Shown piece by piece: positions 22,342-32,657 of a stretch of 64,000 nucleotides of DNA. The DNA is taken from the NCBI GenBank assembly GCA_027603065.1, contig JADGJP010000001.1, positions 982,728 to 1,046,727 of the forward strand, given 5' to 3'. The position numbers were made by a program, and so were the translations under genes. The notes under the pieces are model-generated. The model was not told where the DNA came from, did not search any database, and saw only the letters and a list, made by a program, of their open reading frames with translations. This DNA is from Geranomyces variabilis. Its lineage: Eukaryota; Chytridiomycota; Chytridiomycetes; Spizellomycetales; Powellomycetaceae. How positions within the stretch are numbered: the stretch's first letter is position 1; the number at the start of each line of letters is the position of its first letter.

Positions 22342-24333
22342 ATGTCTTTCTTCTTCAACAGCGACACCCCGCCGCCCGACGACAGCGAGCCGGTCTCCGC
22401 CCGCGTCGCCCGCGTAATCGCAACAACCCGTGCTCCACCGCCGCGCGCCCAGACCCCGCCGGCGCCATCGTTCTATAAGCGTGAAATTGCCGACTTAACC
22501 TCGCAGCTCGAAACCGCGCTCCGGGTTATCGACGAGCTTAAGGGTGTCGGTGGAGCGAGACGTCGGAGTAGTAGCCGTGTGGGGAGTGCCACGACAGCTG
22601 CTGCTGCGGCTGCCGCGGCGGCGGCGGCGAGAGTCAGAATTGGAAGTCCATTGGCTAGAAATGGTGGAGAGAAGAGTGGAGGTGGGTGCTTGACAAGATC
22701 AGAAATTCCTCTTTTGTGAGGAATATTCGTCTCAAGATTACTTGTGTTTTGTCACTCATCTCTCAGCACGAGACGCGTGCATTGGAACCTCACGACCTTC
22801 CACTCCCCGCGCTGTCTACGATATCACCAACTCCATGACGTTGCAGACACGGGCAGAGTCAGCACCGTCATCTCAACCGCGACAGGCGCGAGCGGATTCC
22901 GCTGCACAGCGAAAGGAGGCAACGGGTGGCCCGCCGCTGACGAGAGCAGAGATAATAAATGCCGCATCAGTGGTCGCTGCAACAAAGCCGTTTCATCCAC
23001 CAACATCACTCGGAGTGGCGCTGAATGAGAATGCGGGGTGGAATCAGCGGTGCAGGAGGTAAAACAGAAGCAAATGACAAAGTTGAAACGAAAGATCTTT
23101 TGAGCTAACGCTCTTTCTTGCATTTGCAGCTCCCCGCCAGTGCCATCTTCCTACCTCCCGCGCGTGGTATCCAACCTCCCACACATGCTCGGCTCCGACC
23201 CACAGCAGGTCGTCTCAAAACTGGCATCGCCAGCTCCGGCCACGCACCAGAACCCGCGCAGCTCATCTCCACAACGGCCGCCATCAGCATCATCACAAGC
23301 ATCACCGCCTCCGCCGCCGCGGCAGCCACCTGCATCAGTCCGAACCTACGCCCTCAGCAATCAAATTCAATCACTAACCTCTGCGCTGCGTGTCTGCGTC
23401 GACGTGATTGCGGAAGAAGGTCGGGCGTGCGCTCGCTGGCGGCGTAAAGCGGGTATGCTGAAAAAACGCCTGCAAGATAGCGATTCGGAAGAATTTTGCC
23501 ATCACCACCAGCAGCCATATCAGTACCAGCATCCGCCGGCGCCACCAGCGCTGATGTCGCTCCTGCCGGGCAGCCGGCGCGGGTCCCCTACTCGCCGTCG
23601 GCGCCGAGGTAATCCCGTTTCGACAACGCAACACTCTGTGCGCAGCCAGACGGCAGCGGCAGGAAAACGAGGAGGAAGAGGGGATGGAGGAGCAGCATCA
23701 GTACCCGTAAGAGATCCCACCCCACGCCGTCCCGCAACAGTCGGCAACTTCCCGGCGTCCACCGCCGCACCCGCTTCTACCAACGCGCGCTCCGCTCCAG
23801 ACTCTACCGTTCAATTAGTCCAGCAACTCTTTACTGACATCCGTGCTATACATGGAGATCAGCTGTCGCCACCATCGCATCCACACACAGCCAGCTCAGA
23901 CAGCAATTTGGTTCTTCCCGCCGCGCGACTTCGCAAAGCACCCACGTCCAATCGCCCGCGGTACGAGTCCGCATGGCCGGATCTTGATATGAAAGGGTCT
24001 ACGGCGGCGACCGCTGCATTGACTGCGCTGGTCGCGGCAGCTACTACACCGACAACCGCAAATACCGCGGCGCAACCACCGTTAACGTCCACCGCCGAGC
24101 CTGAAGGAGCGGCAGACGCACAAGCGGAACAGCTGGGGGCTAAAGTCACCACAGTTTCAGTTACAGCGGGATCAAAAGCCTCAGCAGCTTTTACGAAGCG
24201 CGCGACCACCGCTCCGGCGCTGTCGAAAATCAGTATTCGGATTCCCACCGCTTCGGCCCACCGCGGCAGGAAGCAGTTCGTCAAGCCACGCGGTTTGAAG
24301 CTAGGCTTGGCGGGCGAGGAGGGCAATATGTAA
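22342..24333 (+). CDS. Uncharacterised Ala/Pro/Ser-rich protein
   Basis: Three exons (22342-22681, 22767-23058, 23130-24333) encode 611 aa; phases agree. I do not recognise the family. The N-terminal exon has a short amphipathic helix (KREIADLTSQLETALRVIDE) followed by an 11-Ala run encoded by a GC-rich trinucleotide repeat. The third exon has a second helical segment (NQIQSLTSALRVCVDVIAEE, then WRRKAGMLKKRL), which may be a coiled coil. Poly-Pro, His/Gln-rich and Arg-rich stretches follow. Most of the protein looks disordered. No signal peptide or membrane helix is visible. The coding call rests on the open frames and consistent splice phases. Confidence 0.6.
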
Positions 24334-24470
24334 TTAAATAGATATCAGGCTGGCCCACCTGTCATCCTTCTGGCCGCTCGGAGCCCTTGGGCTGCGTCTC
24401 CGAGCTTACCTAAGTGTGGCTGTAGAACACCTGTCGGAAAACACCTTTTGTTGATTTTTATCTTCCGGTA

Positions 24471-25651
24471 ATGCACCGTCGGGCTTCTAAGCATGTTATC
24501 GACGTGGACCAGCCAGAATGGCAGCAGCCATCGCCGCGTCCCATACCAGACCGGTTAGCCATCCGCGGCGACACCCAATACCATCTGGCGCGGAATTCCC
24601 TACATTCAGTAGACAGTGGCAAGTCGCAATTTGTCCTTGCGAGCACCACTCTGGGCGCCGAGATTCCAACGTCGGCGTTACCACCATTACCAACACCGTA
24701 TTTCCATGAGGCAGACCCAGCTGATGACGTTGATGTAAACGCCGTAACGCAAGGCGATGCGCCTGATGCCACTACTTCAAGTAGCAGTGTCGGAACTGGA
24801 CAGCGTCTGAATCTATCCGGCATCTCTACGTCTAAATCATCACCTCGCGGACATGATCGAAAGTTTGTGGTGAAAAAGTTTCGCAAGCGAGTCATTAAGT
24901 CTACGGCCACTGCTGGTTTGAAATCTGCCAAAGCAACAGCATCGATACTCAACGACTTTCGTCGCTTTGTGCTGCGCGGAAACGTAGTCGATCTGGCTCT
25001 GGGAGTCATTATTGGTGGAGCTTTCACCGCCATTGTGACCAGTGTAGGTTCCCGGAACGGGATTTGGATCTCGCGGACGTCGCGGTGGCATAACTTCCGA
25101 ACTGACTTTTTAGCGTAATTCGGCAGGTCGTTAACGACCTTCTTGGACCGCTATTTGGAGCGGCGTTGGGAAGTCAACTGCAAAACGCTTTTGTATTGCT
25201 CAAATCACCGGATGCAGCAGCCTGCAATGTGACCGACTGCACCGCGCTGAAGACGCCATCCCAGGTGTACGCCGCTGGCGGCGTTACATGGAACTACGGG
25301 GCGTTTTTCCAAACAATGTACGTCTTCAACATATTATTATTTTGGTTCAGCCAAGCGTGGGGTTGATACCTATGGAAAACTAATAATGAATATAGCATCA
25401 ATTTTATTTTCACAGCGGCGTGTGTGTTTTTGTTCGTAAAGCTGTATTCTGCCGCCACACATAAGCCGGTCGTAGAGAAGAAGGAAAAGGAGCGACGATG
25501 CCCATACTGCTTGAAACTTGTTCCCCTTCTTGCACAGAAATGCTTCTTATGCACGTCAGAGCTGCCGCCTGGACTGCCTGCCAGCCCAACCAAAGAAAAG
25601 AATTATATAGATCCCGGCGCAACCCACAATTCAATCCATAAAGAAGCATGA
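24471..25651 (+). CDS. mscL: MscL-type mechanosensitive channel with C-terminal zinc ribbon
   Basis: Three exons (24471-25043, 25127-25317, 25396-25651) encode 339 aa. Residues about 160-275 are a clear MscL domain. The first membrane helix carries the family signature [20 protein letters not shown]; a [11 protein letters not shown] loop and a second helix ([20 protein letters not shown]) follow. The C-terminus has a two-CxxC zinc ribbon (CPYCLKLV, then CFLCTSEL), a combination also found in some bacterial MscL proteins. MscL opens as a tension-gated pore that releases solutes during hypo-osmotic shock. The 160-residue N-terminal extension is low-complexity and basic next to the membrane; it does not look like a signal peptide. 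Introns show the gene is settled in a eukaryotic genome, although the family is mostly bacterial. Confidence 0.92.
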
Positions 25652-26721
25652 GAAGATACTGGCGTTACATTTTTATTCATTCACAGCTTTATATATCCAT
25701 TTACCACGTAGGGCTTGTGTTGCTCGCGCAAAATGAAATCAGCAGTAGGGAAAGGTGTAGACAGCCTTTGAGTCATTGTGACGTGGTGAGCGTGTAATGC
25801 TGCCCATCATTCCTTTTCGCGTGAATGTTAAATTGCCCACTTTCCAGGTATTGAAGAAATTGAGATCTCCAATGTTTGCATTATTCCTATGCACTTTCAA
25901 CCCGCTGGCTCGACCACATTCGCCGCATAATGTGCGCTGTATTGATAGACGTCTTTGGACAGTCTGAAAGGATCTGAATCTGTCTTGCGCGAAAAATGAG
26001 GCTGGTATCATGGCCTGAAAGTCAGTTCCTCTTTCTAACCGCTCAACCACCGTTACGCCCAAAGCTTGCGCTAATAGCTGTCGCGGACATCGTAAATGCC
26101 GTAAGGTAACCCGCTATTTTTTTTTTTGTTTTCTGAAGTTATAAATTGCCGACGCCTCATAGGCAGCGAGCCCCGAGTTTTTGCACCGACAAACCTAAGA
26201 AAGGCATTCAGCAGCCTCGCTGGCATGATAGCTTGCAAAGTGCCTCTGCTGATTTGAACTGAAACCCCATAAAATGGGAAAAGGTGCTATGAAAGAGAGA
26301 AATGATGAAACCGTGCTCAAGAACCAGCATCAATCAAAGGGAAAAGATGACTGCAACCGCGGTCCCATTTTGCAGAGAGAGCTCGAGTCCCACCAGCTGA
26401 CGCATTTATACGCGCAAGCCGTCGGGCAGCGACGGACCTGTCGAGCAGCCTGTCGAGAACCCGGGCGACGGTGGCTGTGCGTCTGATGTTACGGGCACTG
26501 TCGCAGCGCTTGTCGAGTTTGAGGTAGACGCGCGTGTCTTGCTTCCCGCACCACGGCATCCATCTGCACCGTCCTGTTTTGTTAACCCTTTTCCTTGCCT
26601 AAAAAGTACGCTGGCTGGTGTTGAGAGCTGTACTAGCGTGGCTGTGGCTCTTTGTCTGAGGCTCATTCTGTTGCTTCGTTCGCTCGCAGACACCAAGCCG
26701 ACGAACACAATCTACTTCAGC
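25652..26721. other. Intergenic region MscL-PSMB1 (1,070 bp)
   Basis: Longest simple gap in the left half. It holds the MscL 3' UTR, one doubtful minus-strand ORF (25739-26011), a T-rich run near 26,117-26,128, and the PSMB1 promoter. A small plus ORF at 26274-26486 has no recognisable features. Confidence 0.4.
25739..26011 (-). CDS. Doubtful small ORF, unknown
   Basis: An open frame of 90 codons from the first ATG. The segment CGECGRASGLKVHRNNANIG has one CxxC pair, but nothing in the sequence links it to a known family. The frame is open further upstream to a TTG codon, and possible acceptor sites precede the ATG, so it could be a terminal exon. It may equally be chance in an otherwise empty gap. 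Confidence 0.2.
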   Translation of the reverse strand: MIPASFFAQDRFRSFQTVQRRLSIQRTLCGECGRASGLKVHRNNANIGDLNFFNTWKVGNLTFTRKGMMGSITRSPRHNDSKAVYTFPYC

Positions 26722-27693
26722 ATGCAAGTGTTCGAGGAGCAAAAAAGCTCTTGCCCAGTCAAGGTGCCTGTGGAATGCCGGTTCTCGCCATACACTGACA
26801 ACGGAGGGTAACTGAAAGGCACTATGTTATCCTCGACTGTTTTTGTGTACTCGTCCTCTGACTGGCGCGAAACACATATAGAACTACCCTCGCAATTGCC
26901 GGGGATGACTTCTGCGTGATTGCTGGTGACACTCGCCAAAGTGAGGGATACAGCATCAATTCTCGATACGCGCCAAAAGTGTACCAACTGTAACGTGACT
27001 ATGGGGGATGGGAGAAACACAGAAGCTGAAGCAAGGTGTAGCAAGCCTAACACTCGCGGGTTAGGTCAAACGGATCGGTTCTTGCAACCGGAGGAATGTA
27101 CGCTGATGGCGTGACCCTCGTCAAGATGATCGAGCAGCGGCTGGAGGTGGGTTCGCGCAGTATGCGGAATATGCTGGGCAGCGCTCTGATTGGCGATTTC
27201 TTTCCAGTGGTACCGTCACGCACACGACAAGCAAATGAGCTCTGGCGCGCTTGCGCAGATGCTCTCCACCATTCTCTACCACAAGCGCATGTTCCCTTAC
27301 TACGTGTGGAACACACTGGGCGGACTTGATGAGGATGGCAAGGGAGCTGTATACAGTTACGACCCGGTTGGAAGCTACGAGAAGCAGAAGTGGAACTGCT
27401 CTGGGTCGGCAGGACACCTCATCCAACCGTTTTTGGACAATCAGGTTTGCGCTGAGTGTCATAAGTATAGCTCTGTATGTTGGAGCATCCTAACATGTCC
27501 CGCTTGCAAATAGATTGGTTTCACACATCAAAAGGAGAAAGCTCCTCTTACTCTCGAGCGCGTCGTTCAGGTCACAAAGGATGCGTTTACCTCAGCAACG
27601 GAGCGCGATATCTACACCGGCGACTATTTGGAAATGTTCCTTGTGACCCAAAACGGCATTGAGAAGACAAGGGTTGACCTGAAGAAGGATTGA
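26722..27693 (+). CDS. PSMB1: 20S proteasome subunit beta type-1 (beta6)
   Basis: Five exons (26722-26807, 26882-26989, 27065-27146, 27208-27444, 27514-27693) encode 230 aa. This is the beta6 subunit of the 20S core (Pre7 in yeast), a non-catalytic member of the beta ring. It follows human PSMB1 throughout: [93 protein letters not shown]. The start at MQVFEEQ gives a short propeptide-like N-terminus. All exon phases agree. It ends 94 bp from the convergent CCDC96 gene. Confidence 0.96.
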
Positions 27694-27787
27694 GCGGGCA
27701 CCGTACTTTTTCCAAATTCTGTGTGGCCATTCAAATCAAATACTGTACAAATTCTATGAGCGCAAAATAGATTGCTGCTTGTGGTGA

Positions 27788-30156
27788 TTACCATCCGATC
27801 TCTCGACCATTCGCTATAGCCTCCTCAGGATCGACTGGTCGCCCAACACCAGCAAGAATCTGCGTTTTCTGGATCTTCCGCTTGATTGCTAGGATCTCTT
27901 GAGCATGGCCAGCATGCTGCCGCTGCAGCTCTTGTATTTGCTCCTGCAACTCGGATGTTTGATCCTAAAACGCACCCCATTAGCAACAAAAACTTGATGC
28001 TTGCCTCAGCGTACATCAAGTCCCAGCGCAATGCTTACCACTCGTTCCTCAAAGTCCCTCAACAGACCGTCCTCGCCCAGGAGGCCTGCCCGGCGCTTCA
28101 GCTCTCGGTTTTCCTTGCGCACTTTGTCCCGTCCTTTCTTCTCTGCTGGCATTGCGTCCCGCCGCCTCAAAACATCGTCATCACATTTCGCGAGTTCGGC
28201 TTGCAGCACCCGCGTCTCTGCCGCAGTGTGGTGAAGCTTCTCCTTCACGTGAGTCAAGACCTGAACGATCGTTGTGATTTTCTTGCGAAGTTTCAGGAGA
28301 TCCTCATTGCGCGATTCAATCTTTGACGTGTGGGTGCTGTTCTCGATTTTAAGCTGCTCAAAATCGATGAGATGAAGACCGTCTGCAAGCTCTTCCTGGA
28401 AATGAAGGAGATTATGTCAGAATACAAGCGTTGTTCAAAGCCCCTAAGCGACTCGGAGCTCTGCTTCACCTTTTGCCTCAATAACCCCTCACTCCGCTTC
28501 AATCTGTTGCGCAATTTGATGTTTCCCAGCCTAACGTCCACAACCTCGGCCTCTTTTCTTTCCTCGGCCGCCTCCAACGCCTCAATGACCTTTGCAGGCA
28601 CACTCTTCCCCGTGCGAGAGTTTTCAGCTGCAAGCGCCACAGTTCGCTTGTACAATCTAAACTCATCACCCTTCGCGGCGGCCTCTGCCCGCTTCTGCGT
28701 CAGTCGGGTATGGTAGTCGCCACTGGACTTTGAGTGTACGCCGTTCTGCGCGGCGAGCGTTGCGCGAAGAGAGAGGAGTGTGGACAGGGAGGTGGTGTAG
28801 CGAGTGCTAAGGTCTGCTGCAGGTTTGGGATCTGGGTCGCGGGTCTCCTCTGTCTGCTGAAAACATCACGCATAAGACAGTACGAGTTAGTTCTCACTGA
28901 TAAATGCTCGGTGTCAAATGTGACGCATGTATGTTCTTCTTGCATCTCGCGCAACGTACCCGCTTTCTCCGAAAGTACTCTCCCAGTGCGTTCTGTAATT
29001 GCACATTCCGGCCCTTTAACTTCTCCTTGGAATCCAGAGCAGCCTTGATGCCCGCAATCACTTCTTCCCGGTCCATTCCACCAGCCGCAGGCGCCACGGG
29101 TCCAGCAGGCGCCGCCGGCACATTGCTAACACTCGCAGCAGCAGCAGCAGCGGCAGCACCTCCGTCCGCCGGCTCAGGCGTGATCGCTGTCGGCGAGGTC
29201 GGAAGCAAAAGCGCAATCGTCCGCGACGACGACGCCTGGCTGCGCGACGATGCAGCAGTCTCACCAAGCCCATCATCATCATCGTACCCGCCCATGTCCG
29301 CATGCGCGCACCCAACGTCAATGCCCGTGCCGGTCGTTTCGGGAGGGTCCTCGTCCGCGTGGACGAATGTGTATGTCTGAGGTGGCGGCGGAGAGGTGAG
29401 CGTGCGGGTCGTGGGCGGGAGGAAAGTTTGCGAGGGCATTGGTGTGGGCGAGCCGGATTGCGGGCGAGAAGAAGAAGGGCGGAAGCTGCGGTTGAGCGAG
29501 GCTTCGAGTGCGTCTGTTGGGAGACCATCTGTCGGAGAGTCGTTGGAAGTGAGTCATCGTTTCATCAGTAATCCGGGCACAGAAATGTAAAAAACGAATT
29601 ACCCGGGCGGCTTACCTGGATCGGGAATGCCGGTGTCACTACCTTCCTGGTGCTCGGCACCGTCTACAGCCCTTGCATGTGGGGCCGACTCTTCAGCTGG
29701 CGGCTCACCGGCAGCTGCGTCTGCGGCAACAGAGCCACCAGCGTCTCCACCGTCCGTTGCTGCCGCATGTCCAATTTCCCTTTCTTCTCCTGCATTGGCG
29801 TTCACAGCACCCGACGGGTCTTCAGAGCCAGCCGTGGCAGCCAGGTCTTCCCGTTTGTCGCCCTCACCCTGCGGGACCTATTTGTTTCGTCGAAATGTCA
29901 AGAGATTCAGTGAACTCCGCTTGACGAATCCCATATTAATCGCGAAACCCACCTCGGTAACGGCAATGTCTGGCAAAGGGACGGCCGACACACCGGCAGG
30001 ATCCGCCGGCGGCAGGTTCGGGTTAGGCGCGGCATCGGCATGTAGAGAATCCTCCGGAGCAACCCCGGGTGGCTCTGTGCCGGCATCAGCAGCAGGGACA
30101 GGGATAGCATCCGGCACTGTACCCGGGAGATCAGGACCTGAGTTAAGTTCGTCCAT
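27788..30156 (-). CDS. CCDC96: CCDC96-like coiled-coil ciliary protein
   Basis: Six exons (30156-29953, 29877-29616, 29528-28960, 28856-28470, 28395-28039, 27964-27788) encode 651 aa. Exons 4-6 form the conserved DUF4201 coiled coil: NSRTGKSVPAKVIEALEAAE, VRLGNIKLRNRLKRSE, ELADGLHLIDFEQLKIEN, ESRNEDLLKLRKKI, VLTHVKEKL. In ciliates and animals CCDC96 works with CCDC113 near the base of radial spokes and the nexin-dynein complex of motile cilia. Exons 1-3 are acidic, Ala/Pro/Gly-rich and poorly conserved, as in other members. The C-terminus ends in ILAGVGRPVDPEEAIANGRE. The start at 30156 is the first ATG of a consistent exon chain; the two 5' exons are the least certain part. Confidence 0.87.
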
Positions 30157-30525
30157 TGGGTTCTATATATGTTGCGGCAAAAGTGTTGAGGTCGCAACCT
30201 CCACGGGTTGGTAGCTATCGGAAATAAGGTCCTGCCAAATTTCGTCAGCAACTGTCAATTGCTGGTTTGTCATCAAGCAAAGGACTTTTTGATGATTGAT
30301 TTTATACAGCGACCGCGAGCGGCAGGACGGGAGAGGAAACAGATTAGAAAGCTACGGCTGATGGGACGGTGGGAAAGGGTATCAATTTTCCAGCACTCTT
30401 CGAGCCAGTAGCAGTAAACCAAAAAGAAAAAATGACAGAGGATTTTGCGGGGGCCGGAATAAAAGTCCTCACGCAGACATGGTCAAGAAAAAAAATGCAG
30501 CCGATCGTGAAAGCTTATAAAGCCT
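30157..30525. other. Intergenic region CCDC96-cyclin (369 bp)
   Basis: Contains the CCDC96 promoter and the 3' UTR of the cyclin gene; both genes are on the minus strand. Nothing else is recognised. Confidence 0.4.
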
Positions 30526-32194
30526 TCAAGGCTCAGCAGCGTCGTCTTCTTCGTCGTCGTCGCAGCAGGTCTCGTCGATTTGGCACCAAGAGCCCCGCGC
30601 GGGCGGAGGCGGGTATGCAAACGGTAGGTCCACTCGAACCCATAAATCTCCCGGCGGGGCTGCCGGCGGCGAGTCACTTGGTGGCGAAGTGAGCTGCTGT
30701 GGGCTGTGATGGGCAAGTGGATATCGGGCGATGGCAATTTTCGCTCGGCGTTCATCACGCTTGGAGCATTTTCGTGGTGAAGATGGTGGCAAATTTGGCG
30801 GAAGAGACTCATAGACCGACCCGTGATGTTGCGGCAGGCGCGAAGTTGATGGTGGCGAGCGCGGGGGAGATTGATACGTGTTGGGAGAGGACGAGTGCAC
30901 GGAGGAGGGGGAAAAAACTGCAGGTAGTGCGGTCGAAGCAGAATACGGTTGGCGATGCGATCGGCTTGAAACTGGTGGGCGCGAATAGGGCCTGAACAGC
31001 AGCGAGTGTTCCGCGGCGGTCGCAGCAGCAGCGTCATGATGAGAGTCCCGCGTGCGAACAAGCGTGTGCCCGTCGTCCGTGACCATCACGTCCATGGAGC
31101 GTAACGGATCCTTTTTTTGGACGCACAAACTCTGGCGCACGTCGAAGCGGCGCGTCAAGTTTGTAAAGCAATCAGACACATAACGCGGCTCCAGACAAGG
31201 CGGCGGCCCTGACACTGTATCTGTCGCCGACCGCGCGGCGGGAACACCATCTATCTCGGCCTCGGCGTTCGAGTACTGATATGTCACTGCTTTACAGTGC
31301 CCATCGACCACTGAGTCGTGTGACGTCCTCGAATCTGCCGAACGTGTTGTCGGTACTGAATTTATGCGTTCGTCGCCCATAGGGCTGGGGCCTCGTGATG
31401 GTGGCAAAGTAGGGGCCGATATTTTCGGTGTCTCGTGTGGGGAGGATCCTACCGCAAGAGAAGCAGCGTGCGAGTGCGAGCGAGGCGCGGCAGGCGATGG
31501 CGGAGGAGAGACCAACGCCTCGTTTTCCAGCGCAAGGAGCTGGTTGCCAACGAATTGCAGTTCCTCCACGCTGATGATAAGATCAAAACCGTTCGAAAGT
31601 AAAAACTCCATCTCCAGCTCGTTGAGCTCGTGCACAGGAAGGCCTCCAACCCCTGAAACAAGACAAGAAGAGTGTTTAACCACAGTGTTCCAAAAAAAGA
31701 AGGCCGCGCATGACTTTACACCGCAGCTTACTGGCGTAGTGTAGGTTTGTAAAGAACACGTCGCTGTGAAACTTGACGGCCACCATGATTCCGGTTATCA
31801 ACAGACGGTGAACGTTGTAAGAGTCGACAAGCACGGCACCAGAACCGAGGGTGGCAGGAGCATTTTGCCTGGAAGCTGGCGGGGCAACAAGCGCGCGCTT
31901 GCGAGAAGCGTTATCCGCAAACCCCCCAGAGAGAAACCTCCGGGCCGGGACCTCCATGCGCTCCAGGTATATAAGGACGGCGAGAAAGCATTCGTTGGCG
32001 CAAGGCGCATATTTCATAATACGGTTTGCATAGCCGAGCAAGTCAATCGAGGGTTTTGTGCGGGCGTGGAAGCGGGTAAGGCCGTGCTTGCCGGGCTTCT
32101 TATCGTTTGCAGCGGTGACCTTTGCGAGGTGGGCAGCGACTAGACTTGCGGTCTTTGCCACTGGCGTTGCAGCAAGGTCAAACGTTGGCGGCAT
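30526..32194 (-). CDS. PHO80-like (PCL-type) cyclin
   Basis: Two exons (32194-31732 and 31652-30526) encode 529 aa. The cyclin box at about residues 30-190 matches the Pho80/Pcl family: YANRIMKYAPCANECFLAVL, LERMEVPA, NVHRLLITGIMVAVKFHSD, VFFTNLHYARVGGLPVHELN, EMEFLLSNGFDL. The intron splits the HYA-R-VGGL segment in phase. In yeast Pho80 pairs with the kinase Pho85 to control phosphate signalling, and related Pcls act in polarity and glycogen control. Which kinase this one serves is unknown. A 330-residue Ser/Pro-rich C-terminal tail is probably disordered and may hold phosphorylation sites. The start is the ATG at 32194 (MPPTFDLAAT). Confidence 0.87.
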
Positions 32195-32657
32195 TGCCCA
32201 GGGAGGAGAGGGAGAGGCAAGGCGTAATAGGAGGAGGGAAGGACGGGAATGCACGGGGAGGACTGCAGGGGAAAGAGAGAGAGAGAGAGAGCAGCGGCGT
32301 TGAGACTCACCGCCTGCACAGCCACCACCCGCTTCGTTCTCCCGCACCCACACACGCACCCACCACCACACTGCTGGCTGGTAGAGGGTGCGGCCGTTGT
32401 AGTTTCACTCACGTAACTGTGCTAGTCTGGACAGGCCAGCCGCGTGTGGACTCAGTGGCTTTTCGCGGGTGGTTGAGCAGAGAGAGCATGGACGGGCCAT
32501 AGGAAACCTTGGGGCATCGAGGGTCGTGCACAAGGTCCGTTCTCGAGCCCTGGCTCACGGGCTTCAACGCTTCAAATCAAGATATTCGTACATCTATATG
32601 AGCGAGTGTCGTTATGGCCTTGCTCATAAAATAAATTAGAATATTTACTACGACTCT
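32195..32657. other. Intergenic region cyclin-UTP14 with (GA)n microsatellite
   Basis: 463 bp holding the cyclin promoter and UTP14 3' UTR. A GA dinucleotide run occupies about 32,273-32,291 and a CA/CCA-rich stretch follows near 32,340-32,370. Confidence 0.6.

Noticed and set aside
26274-26486. 70-codon ORF upstream of PSMB1
   Set aside because: No recognisable features, no link by splicing to PSMB1 and composition like the surrounding gap.
29058-29528. 156-codon Arg-rich ORF overlapping CCDC96 exon 3 in another frame
   Set aside because: Same strand, alternative frame; the CCDC96 frame splices in phase to the conserved coiled coil, this one does not.
32273-32291. (GA)n run considered as a GAGA-type regulatory element
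   Set aside because: Nothing beyond a simple dinucleotide repeat supports a regulatory role.
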